Shown: positions 34,331-48,515, counted from the stretch's first letter. The stretch is DNA of 64,000 nt from Rhodamnia argentea (GCF_020921035.1 NC_063157.1:8096001-8160000), one strand, 5' to 3'. The notes: generated by a model from the sequence alone, not told the origin. Made by a program: numbers and translations.

Positions 34331-35399
34331 CCTCTTGCGGACTTTTGGGGGGGGGGGGAGAGGGATTAGGGAGGGAGCGTCCGTGTGTTGGCAGCTGCCA
34401 GCTGGTGCCCTCGCACGTGATTTGGATTAAACCTTCCGTTCCCCACCCACTTAAGCCTTAATTAAGCCTTAGGGCCCATCGCACCCTTGTCATGACCCCG
34501 TTGGAGGCCCATTCGTTACTTTGGGCTCCTTCACGTGGCCCATTCGTTGCTCGGGGCTCCTTCATTGGGCCCAATTTTTTGGGTCGGAAGGACAGGAAAA
34601 TCACTTTGAAAAGGCAAATCTTGAGGGAGCTGTTGTGCGATGTTTGGCCAACGTAGAGTTAGATGTTGGTCTTTGCATGTTCAGTGGAATTGTGAAGAGA
34701 CTCTAAAACCAAAAACACAGCAGAGCAACGGGGGGAATACAAGCAACATTCGGATTCCGCTGCTTGTCTCATCTCTTCTTCGATTTGATAGTGCCGCAGC
34801 TAGTCGCGAGTACCTTTAGAAGCCGATTATGAATTATCTACATGTCGTTCCGGAATGTGATTTGTGTTGGCTCGCTGTGTTCAGTAAAAACAGGAGTACA
34901 TGATGCGAGGGATCGAATCGAATTCTTGAGAGTGGAAATCTGCGATACGTGCCGGGCTGCTTTGGATGTGATGTAGGCCCTAATTGATTTATCTATCGGA
35001 TGCATCTCACGTGATAAACATGAGGACTCTTTTGCATGCATTTTCCTATTATTTCGAGAAATAGAGAACCGACAATAGAAGTGCTCTCTTGCACGTCAGT
35101 TATTCGTGATTTGTTCAATTGCATGTTAGGATGAACATGGCGCTTTACATAAATTAAATGTTTTCGTGGTTCATGAATCGCATGTTTATTAATTAGAGAT
35201 CTTGCATATAGGAAGAAATTGCCTTTTGAATATTTGCATATCTAGAAAATTCATATTTGCAATTCTAACCGTATTCTCATTTGTACATAGCTAAGGTTTT
35301 GCATATCTTACTTATTGGGATAGAATTTCCCATTATATTTGCATCGTGACTATTGCCATGTTAGAATATTTAGGTTTTGGCATGAATGGTTGTATTCTC
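34331..35399. other. spacer, no gene seen
   Basis: Contains a G-run of about 12 near 34347 and otherwise AT-rich intergenic DNA. No supported frame. Confidence 0.4.
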
Positions 35400-35849
35400 A
35401 AGCCCCACGAGCTATATCAAGGGCGTTGCATCTTTCGTCTTGTGGTCGGCAGGAGTCGCCGGCCCTTGCATAGTGGCTGGCGAAGGTCGGCGGCCCTCGG
35501 CTAGTGGCCAATAGCCTTGCTAGTCATGTCAAGAAAAAAAGAAAATAAAAGGAAAGGAAAGGAAAGGAAAGGAAAAAAAAATCAATACAAAATTAAAAAA
35601 AGTTTTAAGAAAATTATTCGCGTCGGTGCCGATCGTGCCACATAGGACGGCGGACGCTAACCGGATAGTTATATTAGTGATTTTTTTTTTATCAAAGTTA
35701 GCCAGAAGGACTAAATTGCTAATTTGTTAATAGGTTTACGATTAAATTGTCATGATTAAATGGTTTAGGACAAAATTGATTAAAATGAAATGTTTAGGAT
35801 TGAATTGGCCGTTCTGCAATAAGTTTATGAATTTTCGGATAAATTTCCC
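35400..35849. mobile_element. half of a GTCCTAAA-type foldback element
   Basis: Only the core (GC-rich, 35440-35520) and the right arm are present: GGACGGCGGACGC, then GGTTTAGGACAAAATTG, TTTAGGATTGAATTGGC and an ATTTCCCC end at 35849. The left arm is missing, so the copy is truncated. Right after it begins sequence homologous to the 3' flank of the SDR genes. Confidence 0.55.
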
Positions 35850-37140
35850 CATTAAAATGTGTAAGTAGATAATTTGTTGACCATATATAAAGGAGAGTGT
35901 CTTACTCCAAAAAGTCCTAAATCTATTGCATTTTTGCTAATTCAGTCCTAAACTTTTTATATTCGTGCTAATTTAGTTTTAAGCTTTTTTTGTGCCAATT
36001 TAGTCCTAAATATCTTGTATTTGTGTCAATTCGGTTCATTCACCCAATTTTGATCGTTTGGTGTTGATGGGGCAATTTTTAATAATATTTTTTTTTATAA
36101 ATTCTTTAATATTTTTCCTTCTTTCCTTTTTTTTTTTTTGTGGGTTCATCTTCTTCCTCCACCAAGGGTCGGAAAGGTTCGACCTCGCTGGCCATTGACG
36201 CTGCTACCATCGCCGGGCACTATAGCTAGGCGATGGCAAGGTTTGGCTTTGCCGGATGTGGGGAGGTCGAGCAATTAGAATATTGGATATGACTTTGTGC
36301 AAATAGTTGTTCGTCCATGATTAGATTCAATATAGGCCAACATTTACTTCATTTTTCGTTGAAATCGAGTCCGAATCCATATTTTTCTTGAGGTCTTATG
36401 GCATGTCTTTGGAATCTTGCCGTTTGCTATGGATGTTAAGGTAGTCGAAGTCATTGTTTGCTTTTCGATGATGCCTACGATCGGATTCTTGTCGCGTTAG
36501 CTTTCTTTCCCCGCTTTATGTGTATATGATCATTAGAACTCTAGTTCTAATTTTGGTCAAGGTTTAAGTGTGGAGAATAATTTTTGGTCGCTAGTATTGA
36601 GTGATTTGGCCATCAACGAAAGTGTGGTGATGACTGTAATTGGCCGATTACGAGATGGGTAACGGTCGTTGGCGTCGGTGGTGGCCGACGACGACCAAGG
36701 ATGGAGATTAGCGGCGATGCAAGCAAGCACAGGCGAAGGCTCAAGAAGAGGTGCTGTGAGGAAGAAGAAGAACATTAAATAAGAAAAAGAAATTAAAAAA
36801 ATGAAAAAAAATGAAAATATTATTAAAAAGTGCCTCATCAGTGCAAAAAGTTGGTTGGATGGATTGAATTTGCACAAATGAAAAAAATTTAGGACTGAAT
36901 TGGCACAAAAAAAAGATTTAGGACTGAAATAACACAAATGTAAAATTTTCAAGACTGAGTTGGCAAAATTAAAAAGTTTAAGACTGAATTGAAAATAGTG
37001 TAATGGGTTTAGGACTATTTTGACAATTTCCCCCCACTTTATATTCCCAATTTCAAGTTTTTTTACTCTTTACTTACAATGAATTTTGTTGTCATTTTTA
37101 TGCAATTGCCTGAAAGTAAAATTTACATACTTGACAAGCA
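35850..37140. repeat. SDR 3'-flank duplicate (unit 0) split by a foldback insertion
   Basis: 35850-35898 (TTGTTGACCATATATAAAGG) plus 37036-37140 (TATATTCCCAATTTCAAG, then ATGCAATTGCCTGAAAG) together match the 3' flanks of the SDR genes at 43165-43350, 47915-48130 and 59885-60000. No SDR exon precedes it, so this is the end of an SDR unit whose gene is lost or replaced. The match is interrupted exactly by the 35899-37035 element. Confidence 0.65.
35899..37035. mobile_element. complete GTCCTAAA-type foldback element, about 1.1 kb
   Basis: The left end AAAAAGTCCTAAATCTATTG is the inverted form of the right end GGGTTTAGGACTATTTTGAC. Both arms repeat TTTAGGACTGAATTGGCA-type words (and their complement) every 30-40 bp, followed inward by TAATAATATTTT and a moderately GC-rich core. 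It interrupts duplicated SDR flank DNA; the uninterrupted version is at about 43240. No coding capacity. Confidence 0.75.
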
Positions 37141-39539
37141 ATGATTGAAACGACAAAGAAGATAAATTACAGTGCACTATACGAGAATACAACTTTTCTC
37201 AAGCAAGAAGACATACTTTGATTTACATATATATTACTTTTGTATACCTAAACGATAAACCATAAAAGTAAATGCGCAATTTATTGTTAATTCTTGACAG
37301 AAATTTTTTTGGGGTCAATTCTGGACAGAAATTTTTTTTGGTCAAATCTGGACAGAAATTGACAAAGTATGTTTCATAGCAATTGCATTGGTATGAAATT
37401 GTGTTAGCTAATGCTATGTTAATTTGACACATTTCGAGTCGTCTATGTTCTTCCTATCTTATCAATTATTAAAGTCAGGACATTTCATCCGATTTGTAAT
37501 GTAATAATTTAAATAAGTGGTTCTTGAACTTTTTAATGATATCTCAATTATTAGGAAATTTTTGTTCAAAAGATATTCTTAATGCATATTTTAAGTCATC
37601 TCACTAATATAGCTTAGAAATACGTTTCAATAATATAAAAATATTGGACAAAAACGATAAAAACATAAAATACATTACATATATTTTTTCTCAGTTCCAA
37701 ATGCTTTTAGAAAAATTCTTCATAGTAAAACTCACAATCCTAGAAAATTTTGGCTAAAATAATTATATGTAATACTATCGTCATTGTGCCATAGACACGG
37801 GTTTATCACTAGTTGATGTGAGATTTTGTTAAACCATTATCAACTGCTCTAAAAGCTTAAGCTTAAGGCGTGGTTTAATATTTAATTACTCTAACAGACA
37901 TGGTTATGCCAACAAAGTAGAACTAAAATAAGTCTGATTGGTAGATTAATATTGCTGCTATTTAACTGCTATACATAGGGGAAGATCAATTTTAGGTTTC
38001 ATTTGTTCTGCGAAAAATAATTGATTTAAAAAAAACTTTTATAAAATTGATCGCTTGTATCCCTTACAAAAATGAAAGAACGAAAAATATTTTTATCGAC
38101 CATGAAAATATTAACCCATAAATTATTCATAGTGAAAATATTTTTCATTGACTAATTATATCAAGTGCTACGAGCGATTAATTTTAGGATAAAATATTTC
38201 AAATTAGTCACTTTAAAAAAAAAAGCGCACTCTCAATGTACAGTGAGGTTACAAAGTACTATTTTTTTAAAGATAAACAAATGGATTCTTTGAGTGACAA
38301 GTAGAGTCACGCGCACAGAAGTATTTTAATGTAGTCACAAAGTGAACGCTATGAATAATGATATCTTTTGGGATTCTTTCAATTGGAGATTAACGATTGG
38401 GGGATAGAAAAATTAAGGGGTAGGGAAGAGAGAAGAGAAATTCGATGAAGGCGAACACATTAAACAATTCTCATTAATCGAATCGAAAATATTCAAAATT
38501 TGTTCACGTATACGTGGGCCAGAGCTAAGAAAGGCATTTGAGCCTCGAACTCGCCCGAGGAGATTTCTCAATACAGGCAGCTACATCAAGCTATAACTAG
38601 GTAGTCTCTGAGTTTGAACATGAACATAGCGTTATAACAATTTAAGAACCAATTGACTTTAAAGCTCCGTATGTTTCAGAAAAATGAATGATTTGAAAAG
38701 TATTTTCAGAAAAATGATCACTTATATTACTTGAAATAATTAATCAATAAAATTTATTTTTATTGTCGACAACAATTTATTTCTACATATCTTCATGGAT
38801 GATGGAAATATCATTCCTTCATTCATATTTTTGTAAGCGATATAAATTATTATTTTAAAAAAATATTTTTCAAGTTATTAATTTTTTATAAGATATACGA
38901 AGCCTAAGTCATTTATAACACCCCAAGCGAGATTTCAAATGTTTTGAGCTGTCTTAAACTCCATCACTCTTTGTGTGCAAGCTTCTACAAATTTTCCCAA
39001 GCGTGATCATTCAATTCAGCGTAGCAGGTTACTCTATTTGGGTAACATATTACGGATATTTAGACTATCTAGGACGGGTTTTTTTTTAGCTTTTTCCTCC
39101 GGATTTCTCGAATCACTAATTACAAATTCCAAAAGATTTTGTTAAATTTCGATTCTGCATATCTCTGAGATCACAATCATGATTGATTTTAATTTATATC
39201 TAACTGAAATTCGGATCAGTAAGTTTAACATGGTCTTAGATGTTGTGTTATTCGACTATATACTTTCACACTGTTGGGGGTACTATCTACTAACTAGTAC
39301 ATGTACCAGTCCGATTTAAACATCAAAGGCAAAATATAAACATCAAAATGTTCAGATTCAAATTAACTGGAAATCAATTAGAACCCGATGGGTGAAACGA
39401 CATTAACGTATGCTAAAAGACACAGACAAACAACGGCATTAGACTCGAAACGACATTGTATCTACAAGCAAGCAAATATAAAAGACACCGACAAACAAAG
39501 ATGTTAGGTACACTAATAGACACTAAATAAGAAAAAAGT
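37141..39539. other. AT-rich spacer with MITE debris
   Basis: No gene. The region about 37850-37970 resembles 57980-58060 and 60640-60710, so it is also part of the duplicated SDR unit. A short MITE lies at 38658-38906. Confidence 0.45.
38658..38906. mobile_element. short MITE, about 250 bp
   Basis: It starts AAGCTCCGTATGTTTCAG and ends GATATACGAAGCC, an imperfect inverted pair, with an AT-rich interior of AAAATATTTTT words. The ends resemble those of the larger element at 44402-44992. Confidence 0.5.
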
Positions 39540-39934
39540 TAGGCATGCAACATTTTGAGATTATTCCTCTTTTTTTTTTTTTTTGTCGATGAGATAAGTG
39601 GGGATTAATTACTAGATGATTAGCTGGACTAATTGTCGTCACTGGACTTAGTTTAACATCATCAGATACGAATCTCGAGCTGAACGTGAAGGACATTTAA
39701 TTGTGATTTATCAAAGCACCACCTTACTTACTCCCGTTGCACCTGCTCTATAGTTTAGATATGTGTATAAATTACTATTACTAGCATTATAATTGTCCAG
39801 GTATGGGACTTGGTTCCCGTGTGGCGTGAGAGACTTATATAACACAGTGGCGAGCTGGAGAGACGCATTAGACCCAAAACAAAGCTGGAGGAGTTCCGAG
39901 CGAAAATCAAAATTTTAGTAGAGAGAAAGAGAGA
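39540..39934 (+). promoter_or_regulatory. promoter and leader of SDR gene 1
   Basis: TATATAA at 39836-39842, 93 bp before the ATG, followed by a purine-rich leader (GAGAGAAAGAGAGA before the start). The block about 39540-39740 is duplicated upstream of the SDR pseudogene (43660-43850), and the TATA-to-ATG part is shared with SDR gene 3. Confidence 0.6.
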
Positions 39935-41792
<1,858 letters not shown>

Positions 41793-41814
41793 GTCCAATT
41801 TTGTTCTATGTCTA

Positions 41815-43115
41815 AAGCTGCATTTAGTCGTCTGGATTTCTAATCGGAATATGACTGGATAGAGTATGATAAGAAATCCCGGAATATTTTCATATCCTAT
41901 CTACTGTTCGGTTTACTGCGAATTTAAAGTCGGATATTTTTTTTTAAGCTATCATCATCTACTATTTGGGAGAAACCGGATATCATGCATGTTGGATACA
42001 ACGATGCGACCAATGCGACCACATAGTTGAAAACCCATTTGATGATGTTTTCATTATTGAGCTCCTGAGTTAGCTTATCTAGCTTCTGACGCAGATCTTC
42101 TTTTAGTTTTGAGCAATTTTTTCTGTTTCCTTTTTGTGGACTAGTCTGGTGGATTGCTCTTCGACTATATCTGCATTGTTAATAATTTCTCTGAATAAGA
42201 CCCTCAACTACATAAAGAGAAGCAAACTCCGATCACCACTTCTAGCATCGAAGAGCACAAAACTTGACGTCTTAAAGCAATAGTCGAATCCTCAGCATGG
42301 TTCCATACTCGCATGCTTCAATATTCTGAAAATAAGCAACATCGAGCACACCACACTGTTTCTCCGAAGGCCCGTGCAACCAAGAACCGTGCATGAACGT
42401 CTACTGTCATGATTATCGACTCTGTACACAGAAAATCCAATGTCACTACGGCCATTACATGTCGAATCAATGCGGCCAACGGCACACACAACACAAGACG
42501 CCCGTCCGAATGCCAAAAGATATACCGCAACTCCTGTCACCAATCAAACAACCACACAGAGAAAAGCTTCTATAGGTTTCAAAATATGAAGCATTTGAAA
42601 AAGGACAGCAAACAGGCAAGAGACTGCCCCAAAACATGCAACGAGACACTAAGTGATCGCGGAGATCATCAAGTACGGTCCTTCTTTGCGTCCCATCAGA
42701 GAAAAAAACAAACATCGAGACGACGCGACCCAACCGTAGCGCGCACCACCAAGTCGTTTACGAGAAAGACCGTTTGACGATCGAGCTTACCGCAATCGGA
42801 GGAGTCCAATGGCGGATTGAAAGCAACCGTTGAGGGAGGGAGAGAAGATTCTCATAGCCGACAATAATTGTTTTTCGAGGGAATCGTGCGTGTGAATGAA
42901 GGAAAGGAAAAAGAAGAGTTAAGTTTTTCTGAAAAATAGTTGGATAAGAGAAATTCTATACGGGTCTATACCACTCCTCATCCTAGGATTTTTTTTATCG
43001 GATCTATATCCGACTTTATCCTTTCCTAAACAACTACCAAACATATGATAAGATAAAACATATCATATTCTAAATTTTATCTGAACGATCAAATACAACC
43101 TAAGATATTCACAGC
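41815..43115. mobile_element. foldback element, GATAGGAT family, copy 2
   Basis: The left arm (41815-41950, with TCATATCCTATCTACTG) matches the right arm of the 1775-2615 element in inverse; the right arm (about 42950-43110, with ACCAAACATATGATAAG) matches its left arm. It sits just after SDR gene 1, where the paralogous flank at 47845-47865 has no insertion. The middle (about 42230-42860) is less AT-rich, and on the minus strand has a GCG|GTAAGC donor-like site near 42790 and a TGACAG acceptor-like site near 42540, possibly captured host sequence. Confidence 0.6.
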
Positions 43116-44147
43116 TTAAGATATTCACAGGGCATCGCAGGAATAAAGAAGTTTAAACCAACAATGGCAACATGGCGATACATTAAAATGTGTACGTTGG
43201 TAACTTGTTGACTATATATAAAGGAGAGTAGCTTCACCTACTCCCATTTTATATTCCCACTTTCAAACTTTTTTCCGTAACTTTTAGTGAAATTCTTCGT
43301 TGCTTTTATGCACCTGCATAAGAAAATAATTTTCGTACTCGACGACAATGATTGGCAATACAATCATGATATATTATGTAAAATTATCTAATCAATTTTA
43401 GACTTAGTGATTTAGGCTAAAGTCCTTTGCATTTTCCAAAAGTTTTTCTCAAAAGCCGAACCAAATGCACATAATGTGTTAGTAGCATGAGGAGAAGCAA
43501 GGCAGGAGAATCAATCCAATATAAACGGAGACGTTCCAATTTCAAAAGATGAAGCCAGTCGAGATACATATTACTGTTATATCATTCTTATTTCAAAATT
43601 GTTAAAAAAAGAAGAGTAATTTGGACAATGGCAGGAGAAATAGATCGAGAGGCTAACAGTTAGCAATGCAATATGTTTAATTCTTCCTCTCTTTTTTTTT
43701 TTCTAGTGAGACAATCTTAGATTAATTTCTGAGATAATTAGCTGGAGCTACGGTCGTCGCTTGACTTAGTTCCTTCCGACGAATCTTGAGATTGACCGTG
43801 AAGGTGAAGGAAGAAACACATTGTTTAAGACAAGGAATATGACGACAACCTTTGTGGGACTTGCTTACTGTCATGATTACCAAATTTTCTCGGATTCAAA
43901 ATTGTTGAGGTTCCTAAATCTTGTCGTTGTCGCCGTGATCATCTGTATTTTATCAGCTGGCTTCTACGACCGGCCGGAGATAGCGATCCCCACGTGTCGG
44001 GAAGGGCTAGGTTGGCCAACTGCCTGCTCTCCGCCGGCTATTGGACCGAAGGACTTGTACAGCACGGTGGAGAGTTAGAGAGACGCATTAGACACAGAGA
44101 GAAAATCAAGAGTTCAGGGGAAAAATCCTATTTGAGAGAGAGAGAGA
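43116..44147 (+). other. SDR 3' flank (unit 1) and decayed promoter of the SDR pseudogene
   Basis: 43165-43350 is the duplicated 3' flank of the SDR units. 43660-44147 is the duplicated promoter and leader. At the position of the TATA box of genes 1 and 3 (TATATAA) this copy reads TTGTACAG (about 44055-44062), so the core promoter is lost. Confidence 0.55.
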
Positions 44148-44259
44148 ATGGCTCATGAGGGGAAAGGGACTACAAGTAGATGCCGCAGCCGCGGCGACGA
44201 CAACAGGCGGTCACTTTGTGGAAAGATGGCTGTTGTCACCAGTGGAACTAAAGGAATCG

Positions 44260-44261
<2 letters not shown>

Positions 44262-44320
<59 letters not shown>
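44262..44320 (+). repeat. (CT)n microsatellite at the SDR pseudogene donor site
   Basis: About 59 bp of CT repeat starting directly in the intron 1 donor (GG|GTCTCT). SDR 1 has only a short CT tract at the same place. A similar tract at 60854-60895 marks the broken edge of the fourth SDR unit. Confidence 0.85.
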
Positions 44321-44401
44321 GAACACTTCATTCTTTTATGCCGTTTACTTGAATGATAAATCCACTATTCTAGTTTAGGTTGGGGAAAAGCATAGTGGTT
44401 T

Positions 44402-44992
44402 AGGCTCCGTTTCGTTGAGACTTGAAAATGAAGTAAAAAATATATTCCATTATTTGGTAAGAAAAATTTATTTTGATATTCCGCATGGTCGTTTAGTCAG
44501 AAATTGCTGATGTGGACACCGACCATCCTACATGGTATAGTCGGTGCTAACATGAACAATTTTTTGTAAATTTTTTTAAGAAAAAAATTCAAAACTTGTA
44601 ATAATTTTTATTTTTATTTATTTCTTTTTTTTCTTCTTCTTCCACTTGTGACCGCTGACGGTGGTCACATGCGAGCTCATCGACCTCGAGTGAGCCCAAG
44701 TGTGTGGCTCGCCGTTGGTAACTGGCCAAGGAAGAAGGAAAAAAGAAATTACAAAAAAAGAAAGTAAAAAATAATGACGTAACAAAATAATTATAAGAAA
44801 AGGAATGTGAAGGATGAGAGAAGACGATTTCCACTTTTCAAAAAGAGGAAATCATTTTCCTCAATTTTGAAGGTGTTTTTTTTCATTGATGGAAAATATT
44901 TTTCCTAATTAGTTTATTATCTGTGAACCAAATGTTGGAAATCCAAAAAAATTTCTCCGAAAGTTATTTTCTGTGAAACAAATGGAGCCTTA
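44402..44992. mobile_element. foldback element with AGGCTCC ends, about 590 bp
   Basis: It begins AGGCTCCGTTTCGTTGAGA and ends GTGAAACAAATGGAGCCT, which is its inverted repeat. It lies in intron 1 of the SDR pseudogene. The interior has GGTCG-type GC-rich parts and AAAG/AAAA runs. Related ends occur at 38658, 48805 and 60985. Confidence 0.65.
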
Positions 44993-45449
44993 AACATTTG
45001 GAGATTGTCAACCATGAAGTTTTGTTCCTCATAATACTTTGAGTGATGGTAGGATTGCGCACCGACTAGATGGATCATCAAAATTGAAATGATTAAATGA
45101 AAACAACCTTATAGTGAATGATCATCAAAATTAAAATCGTAACATGTAGTGACAACATAGTGTGCCACACTTTACTATTTTATTTTGTCTCCTCACGGCT
45201 TTCAATAAGACAATTTACTTTCTAATAAAAAATTGTTCAGATATATCTATGAATTGTATAAACATCTGTAATAATTTTTTTTTATTTTATAAATGAGAAA
45301 AATTATCAAAAGTAAAAAATATAAAATACTAGCAATTGAGAAATATTTTATACCGTAGGCAACTTATGAAAAAGTGTCTCCAAATAACAAAGAAAAGGGG
45401 AAAAAACAGAAATGAAAACAACAATTGAAACTGAAAATGAAGTGAGAAA

Positions 45450-46110
45450 AAGAAAAGAAAAGAAGGATGTATTTGTTTGAATGAAAGTATTTTTGGGAAT
45501 TACTTTTTTGGACTTTCACTTGTTTGGTTTGCCAAAAATGACTCAATCAACGGAAATCACTTTTCGATCAACGAAAAACTCATGCACAAAATTAGAAAAG
45601 TGAATTCCTACATCTAAAAAGGTGAAAATACTTTTCAAAATTGTTCCACACAAATTTTTTAATTTTTGAATATTTTAATATTTTATATTTAATTATGTTT
45701 CATATTTTATTTTATCTTATTTTAATTTTCTTTTCTTTTCTTTTCTTTTTTCATTTTTCTTCTACCTTCTCTGGTAGCTGGGCCTCGAGCTCGCCAAATC
45801 CCGGCTAGCCTAAGCTCACATGTGGCTGCCATTGGTCAGTCACGGTGGAGGACGTTGCGACAGAGGAAGAAGAAAGAAGGAAGAAAGAAAAGAAAAAAAA
45901 ATGAAATATATTTTAAAAATTCAATTTTTTTCTTTGCCTCCAAATAAAATCAAGAGATTGAAATTATTTTTCAAATGGGATCTAAACATCATAAAACATT
46001 TTCGATTACATATTCCTAAATAAAGAAAAACTAACTATTAATTTTCTGAAAAGTATTTCGTAGAATAAACGCACCAAAAAGAATGTGTCCAAATTTTCTC
46101 TCCAAAAACA
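45450..46110. mobile_element. foldback element in SDR pseudogene intron
   Basis: The left part (GAAAGTATTTTTGGGAATTA and TTTTGCCAAAAATGACTC-like words) recurs in inverted orientation at about 61960-62100 in the fourth SDR unit. The middle has a TTTTC repeat and a short GC-rich core (45770-45850). Boundaries are approximate. Confidence 0.45.
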
Positions 46111-47833
46111 TTTGAAGGTTAGGTTTTGGCTGACCAATTGTCAATGCACAAGTGGCTGCGAGAAGCTCTACGAATTACGATTGGTGTTTGGCCATGAGAA
46201 GCCAAAATAAGAAAGAGGAGTAGAACAGGTGATAGAGAGCAGGAAATCTCAGCCATCCACGTGAAGTTTATTGAGCTGATCTTGGAATGACACATGGACG
46301 GTAAGGTTGTATGACTTTTTTAGGGCGATGGTAAGGTTGTATTAGCGTTTCAGATTATGTACTTAAACTTAGTTATGACTTTATTAGGGGGGTCTGATTT
46401 TTTTTTTTAATCTTAAAATACTTACACAACAAAATAGGTTCAATAACCCGACTCAAGCCTATCCGGGCTAAAAAAAATACAATTAATTGCACCCTCACGC
46501 AATATTCTTTGTGATGATATCGACCAGACATTTGATCGGTGAGCACAATTAATTCGAGCATGTTGCCTCTGGAGTGACCGTCAAGTCTTGTAGTCTTTAG
46601 ACGTTAATAGCTCATTTGACATAACATTAGCGAGTAGAATCTACAGTATCCTATTGTGACTTTCCCAAATGAAATCCAGCCCATTTGAATTCCATTGCGG
46701 GTTGCACATTCCTAAGTGTCACATGTACTAAGGTCTTGACATTGGGATTTTGTTCCACTCGAAAAGAAAGAGGCTTAATCCGTTCTTTGTTTGCAATTAC
46801 CAGTGGGTAAATAGTAAGCTTGCTTTATCATGATAAGGCATGCCGTTGTCGACGAATTAGCGAGGCTTGGGGCCATCGTGTATACTTACTCCAGAAATGA
46901 AGCCGAAATTAATAAGCCCTTGCGATGTTTCCTCAATATCGGAGCAAGAGAAGCTGATGTTCACCGTGTCCTCCCTCTTCGGCAGCAAGCTCAACATCCT
47001 TGGAAGTCTAACAAGGTCTTTGATCTTGTGGATCCAATAACAACCTAAATAACAAGGTTGCGATGTGTGCTTTTCTTTCGATTGATTTTGATTTTGCTGG
47101 AAGTGAATGTGTGGTAGATAAATGATGTCGGGGCCAGCATAATCAAGCCGACCATGGATTACACAGTGGAAGATCTTTCCTTCATCGTGATAACTAATTT
47201 TGAATCAGCTTACCATATCAGCTAGCTCGCATATCCCCTTCTCAAGCCCTCAGAAGCCGAAAGCATCATGTTCTTGTCATCCGTCTGCGGCGTCGTTTCC
47301 GTAAATGGTGGATCAATCTACTCGGCCACCAAAGGTACAATGCTATTATCATACGTAACTATCTCTACAAGTTTATTGTGGAGCTAACCAAATTCCGTCT
47401 GTTTGTTTTTTCTCGAATTCATTGGCAGGAGCAATGAACCAGTTGACCAAGAATTTGGCATGCGAATGAGCCAAGGATAACATGAGAAGCAATTCTATTG
47501 CACCATGGTTCATTCGGACTCCACTAGCCCGGTAATTAATCTCCCGAGGCTCTAAATTTTCTCTCATGCTCGAAAATGGTTCACTACATTGATATTGATC
47601 ATGTTTGCCGTCATGATCTGACGTTAACTCATATGTCGTCACAGATATTTAGTAATGAGAGGTACCACGAGGAGGTGATAGCAAGGACGCCGCTCGGTCG
47701 CATCGGAGAGCCGAACGAGGTGTCGTTGTTAGTGGCCTTCTTGTGCTTGCCCGTGGCCTCTTACATGACGGGGCAGATCATTCGCATCGATGGAGGGTTC
47801 ACCATGAGTGGCTTCTCATTTCCTAGAGCATGA

Positions 47834-48130
47834 GACCAACTTTGTTCTACCTAAGATATTCATCGGACATTGTCATCCTAGGGACAAAGAAGTTTATTTA
47901 CAGCAACGTCTCTACATATTAAAACGAGTGTGTTTGTTAATGTGTTGACCGTACATGAAGGAGAGTAGCTTCCATGCTTCTCTGAAGTTCACCAACTTCC
48001 ACTGCCTATTCCCACTTTTAAGCTTTTTTTTTTCCTTACTTTTAAGCTTTTTTTTTCCTTACTTGTAGTGAAATTTTTCCCACTTTTATGCAATTGCTTA
48101 AAATGAAAATTGATGTACTTAACAAGCAAT
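47834..48130. repeat. SDR 3' flank (unit 2)
   Basis: Begins after the pseudogene stop codon with CTAAGATATTCATCGG, the empty-site version of the place where SDR 1 carries the 41815-43115 element. 47915-48130 matches the flanks at 43165, 37036 and 59885. A TTTTAAGCTTTTTTTT unit is locally duplicated (48016-48058). Confidence 0.6.
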
Positions 48131-48134
48131 GATT

Positions 48135-48515
48135 AATGTTTACCGGCGAAAATCCTCACCAGCCAGCGGTGAGGCCGCGAAGACCCTCGACAAATCTAGG
48201 GGAGAACTACCTCGTCTGAGGCCTTCGTGGTTAGCGAGGGTCATTGGTGACCCTCGCCAACACATTGAAAAAAAAAATAGTAAATAACAATAATAATTTT
48301 AAATTTTTAAGATAATTACAAAAATAATCCATGTCGGCGCCGGTCGTACAACGTCGGACTATCGGCCTTCCCTTCAGCAATTTCAGGCCAAAACTGGCCG
48401 AAAGGACTCAATTACAAATGGTAAAAAAGTTTAGCACTACATTAGCCAAATTAAAAGATATAAAACTAAATTGGCATAAATGCAATATGTTTAAGACGTT
48501 TTTGGTATATGTTCA
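48135..48515. mobile_element. half of a GTCCTAAA-type foldback element
   Basis: GC-rich core with GTGAGG/CCTCGCC words (48140-48265), then a right arm with GGCGCCGGTCGTAC, AAAGGACTCAATTAC and CTAAATTGGCATAAATGC. The left arm is absent. Same type of truncation as 35400-35849. Confidence 0.5.

Larger units (their letters stand above)
44148..47833 (+). pseudogene. tropinone reductase-like SDR 2, pseudogene
   Basis: Same five-exon plan as its neighbours: 44148-44260, 46838-47001, 47118-47334, 47429-47531 and 47645-47833. Disabling changes: cofactor motif TGG changed to TSG in exon 1; exon 2 lacks 44 bp compared with SDR 1 (frameshift) and its donor GTAAGC is GGAAGT; a TAG stop at 47223-47225 in exon 3; a Trp codon changed to TGA at 47467-47469 and a 4-bp loss at the end of exon 4. 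Intron 1 is swollen to 2.6 kb by a CT repeat and foldback elements. Exon 5 is still open and almost unchanged ([20 protein letters not shown]). It cannot make a functional enzyme. Confidence 0.9.

Noticed and set aside
42390-42777. 122-codon plus-strand frame inside the foldback element
   Set aside because: Composition is Arg/Thr/Ser-rich without a known motif; the possible captured gene, if any, would be on the minus strand.
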